Assembly: GCA_026388915.1 (NCBI GenBank)
Contig: JAPLIW010000320.1
Coordinates: 1-6,815 of the forward strand
Reading direction: 5' to 3'
From: Deltaproteobacteria bacterium
GTDB lineage: Bacteria; Desulfobacterota; SM23-61
DNA: 6,815 bases
Shown one piece after another: positions 5,399 to 6,815 of the stretch. The translations under genes were made by a program, and so were the position numbers. Position 1 is the first letter of the stretch. Each line of letters begins with the position of its first letter. The notes under the pieces are model-generated. The model was given only the letters and a program-made list of their open reading frames with translations. It did no database searches and was not told the origin of the DNA.

Positions 5399-6358
5399 AT
5401 TTGGAGGTGCATGGTTTTGCCCCCTGCGGGCGCCGAAAAGCTGCGGCATTCGGGTCAGAACCATCATGTCGCCTTTTATGCGATAAAGGCCCTCCATGAG
5501 AGCTTTCGGCCGATCGATCTCCCCCCGGGAAATTTTGACCCAAACATCCCCGGGAGATTCGATGGTGACTGTGGGAGAAACGGCCTCTCCCCTGCGAACC
5601 TCACAGCGTCCCCCGGCGATGGAAAGGACCCACTTTCCTCCTTTTTCGCCCGAAATGTCAAACTGGATCTCCGCCTTGAGGTCCCCGGCCGCCTGGGGAT
5701 TAAAGGCGCTGGGCATTCCTTCGATGAGCTTGTCTACCGAATCCGGGATGGCCGCGGCCGCTTCCGGGCTGACCCGGTATTTCCTCTTCAGGTAGATTTC
5801 GGGGTATTTTTTGGAGAATACCACCCCGATCCCGATGCACAAAGCGAAGGGGATAAGGATGGAATACAGGGGTTTCCCCTTTCCCAGGAAACTGGAAAGA
5901 AAGCAGGCGAAAAAGATCCCCGCCCAAACATAGGTGATCCGGTAATTGATCAGGCGAAAATCGGGCGTTCCCCAGACCGACTCCGGGTACCACTGTTTGG
6001 CCACGGCATAGGTGAAAGGATCATAGCCCAGAAGCTGCGGTATCAAGCTCATGATGAAAAGGGTAAGATAGAGGAGGGCCACGGAATGATCCACGAAGAA
6101 ATGGGCCGGCTTCTCCGGCAGCAGGTACACCCAGGCCGTTCCGACCAGAAGAAACCCGAGGAAGGCCTTTTCCAGGTAGGTGTTGTACTTGAGGATCTTC
6201 CGGGCACTTACAAACTGGATCACCGCCAGAGCAAAGCCGATGACCACGGCGATCCGGGCCTGCCCCCAGGTGGCATCCCCCAGCCGGGCGATGGACTTGA
6301 AACTGGCCACCGGGATGAAGGAAGTGACAAAAAGAACCTTCTCCAGCTTGTGGGACAT
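5381..6358 (-). CDS. Multi-pass membrane protein fused to C-terminal SCP2 domain
   Basis: I take the ATG at 6358 (MSHKLEKVLF), giving 325 residues. The frame continues to a TTG at 6418, which would add 20 residues; neither start has a good ribosome binding site. The N-terminal part has about five hydrophobic segments, near residues 34-51, 65-80, 91-110, 142-158 and 164-181, followed by a basic stretch (KKYPEIYLKRKY). Residues about 205-309 form an SCP2 sterol-carrier-like domain (LKAEIQFDISG, GKWVLSIAGG, SPTVTIESP, ending MPQLFG). I do not recognise the membrane domain. By the positive-inside idea, the SCP2 domain probably sits in the cytoplasm and could present lipids or hydrophobic ligands to the membrane part. 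Its SCP2 domain is about 39% identical, without gaps, to that of the next gene. The last residues (VVSRK) and the stop come from the palindromic element. Confidence 0.8.
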   Translation of the reverse strand: MSHKLEKVLFVTSFIPVASFKSIARLGDATWGQARIAVVIGFALAVIQFVSARKILKYNTYLEKAFLGFLLVGTAWVYLLPEKPAHFFVDHSVALLYLTLFIMSLIPQLLGYDPFTYAVAKQWYPESVWGTPDFRLINYRITYVWAGIFFACFLSSFLGKGKPLYSILIPFALCIGIGVVFSKKYPEIYLKRKYRVSPEAAAAIPDSVDKLIEGMPSAFNPQAAGDLKAEIQFDISGEKGGKWVLSIAGGRCEVRRGEAVSPTVTIESPGDVWVKISRGEIDRPKALMEGLYRIKGDMMVLTRMPQLFGARRGQNHAPPNVVSRK

Positions 6359-6489
6359 CTTAGGGCCCAGGCATATTTTTTGAATCGATTCCCCGACACG
6401 CTCATCCAAGAATATCAAAAATAAAAGGGATTAACCATATGAAATCTGCAAAAAAGAAAAGAATTTAGCCACAGAGGGCACAGAATTAA

Positions 6490-6522
6490 GAGTTCGGAGT
6501 TTTGAGTTCGGAGTTCGGAGTT
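6490..6522. repeat. GAGTTCGGA short tandem repeat
   Basis: The unit GAGTTCGGA occurs at 6490-6498 and again from 6504, with a further overlapping GAGTTCGGAGTT, giving three copies of AGTTCGGAG within 33 bases. It is a simple intergenic repeat with no visible coding or structural role. Confidence 0.6.
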
Positions 6523-6562
6523 AAAAACGTTAAAGTCCTGTTCTTAACTTTAGGCATTTTCT

Positions 6563-6768
6563 TATCCGTGTTTATCCGTGTCCCATTAATTTCTTGCTTT
6601 TGCATTTGCCTGATCTGTGTTTATCTGTACTACTCTGCTGTAAAATCTTTAAATTTTGTTAACCAAAAAGCATCCCCCCCACCCTAACCCTCCCCCTCGA
6701 GGGGGGAGGGGAGGGAGGGGGTGATTCCTTTTGGTTGCGGCTCTGCCGCGCTGTGTTCATCTGTGTCC
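6563..6768. repeat. Dispersed ATC(C/T)GTGTTTATC(C/T)GTGTCC repeat units
   Basis: Three related units occur: TATCCGTGTTTATCCGTGTC at 6563-6582, ATCTGTGTTTATCTGTAC at 6613-6630, and CTGTGTTCATCTGTGTCC at 6751-6768. The inverse type, CACAGAGGGCACAGA, lies at 6470-6484. The spacing suggests a degenerate intergenic repeat family rather than a regular array. The units flank the C/G-rich palindrome. Confidence 0.55.
6661..6736. repeat. Long C/G-rich palindrome (REP-like hairpin)
   Basis: The arm AACCAAAAAGCATCCCCC at 6661-6678 is nearly complementary to GGGGGTGATTCCTTTTGGTT ending at 6736. Between them lie a pyrimidine-rich stretch (CCCTAACCCTCCCCC) and its purine-rich counterpart, centred on CTCGAG at 6696-6701. 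Together they can form a stem of about 35 pairs with a few mismatches. It may act as a transcription barrier or REP-like element in front of the gene at 6789, but that is inferred. Confidence 0.7.
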
Positions 6769-6788
6769 AATATAATTGAGGAAAAAAT

Positions 6789-6815
6789 ATGGCCAAGATT
6801 CCTTTTTCTAAAATG
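6789..6815 (+). CDS. dapF: Start of a gene, probably diaminopimelate epimerase (3'-truncated)
   Basis: Only the first nine codons are visible, MAKIPFSKM, running off the window. A GAGG ribosome binding site at 6778-6781 precedes the ATG with 7 bases of spacing. The pattern of a basic residue, F, a residue, then K-M near residue 8-9 matches the usual DapF N-terminus (F-x-K-M-x-G-x-G-N-D-F). DapF converts LL- to meso-diaminopimelate for lysine and peptidoglycan synthesis. The call rests on a handful of residues, so another protein is quite possible; that a gene starts here is more certain than its identity. Confidence 0.42.

Larger units (their letters stand above)
6359..6788. other. Repeat-rich intergenic region between divergent genes
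   Basis: I see no gene I trust in these 430 bases. They lie between the start of the minus-strand membrane-SCP2 gene and the plus-strand gene entering at 6789. An alternative start of the membrane gene would use 6359-6418. The rest holds a CACAGAGGGCACAGA motif (6470-6484), a GAGTTCGGA tandem repeat, several TATCCGTGT / ATCTGTGT units, and a long C/G-rich palindrome. Promoters for the two divergent genes should be here, but none can be picked confidently. Confidence 0.6.

Noticed and set aside
5303..6424. 373-residue plus-strand open frame opposite the membrane-SCP2 gene
   Set aside because: The minus strand encodes clear membrane segments and an SCP2 domain; the plus frame is charged, Gly/Pro/Asp-rich and unlike any family I know.
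6502..6687. 61-residue hydrophobic plus-strand open frame
   Set aside because: It is composed of the GTTCGGAG, ATCCGTGT and ATCTGTGT repeats and has no ribosome binding site; the hydrophobicity comes from T-rich repeats.
6771..6776. TATAAT before the dapF-like start as a promoter
   Set aside because: A start site about 7 bases downstream would exclude the GAGG ribosome binding site from the mRNA; it is probably a chance A/T match.

Overview
The window looks like a moderately GC-rich Gram-negative bacterial chromosome. I infer a Deltaproteobacteria/Desulfobacterota-like lineage, but only loosely. The support is two lipobox lipoproteins that imply an outer membrane, a bacterial archaeo-eukaryotic-type release factor (baeRF), an FmdB zinc ribbon, an iron-sulfur-flavoprotein-like gene, and intergenic regions crowded with short palindromic and tandem repeats. 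No rRNA, tRNA, CRISPR array, complete transposase gene or phage gene is visible.

Layout. Left half, plus strand: the 3' part of a baeRF family 10-like gene (2-1075); a 344-bp gap with nested inverted-repeat elements (1076-1419); a coiled-coil plus RCK_C (TrkA_C) protein (1420-1926); then two lipoproteins 11 bp apart, BamE/SmpA-like (2031-2387) and possibly YajG-like (2399-3064), ended by a terminator-like hairpin (3065-3135). Right half, minus strand: an FmdB-type zinc ribbon (3379-3167), a thioredoxin with a shortened C-terminus (3878-3573), a flavodoxin/iron-sulfur flavoprotein fused to an SCP2 lipid-binding domain (5076-3988), and a multi-pass membrane protein fused to a second SCP2 domain (6358-5381). 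The last two are separated by a 302-bp imperfectly palindromic element (5097-5398). The right end holds a repeat-rich gap (6359-6788) and the first nine codons of a plus-strand gene that resembles the start of dapF.

How the genes may work together. The two lipoproteins form a probable cell-envelope transcription unit, convergent with the minus-strand genes. Thioredoxin, the FeS-flavoprotein-SCP2 fusion and the membrane-SCP2 fusion share one direction and suggest a redox theme with hydrophobic ligands, but co-transcription is not shown. The most notable biology is the pair of adjacent genes that carry related SCP2 modules on unrelated N-terminal domains. The most notable DNA structures are a small MITE-like element that seems to have inserted into another inverted repeat (about 1135-1366) and the 302-bp element that supplies the stop codon of the membrane-SCP2 gene.
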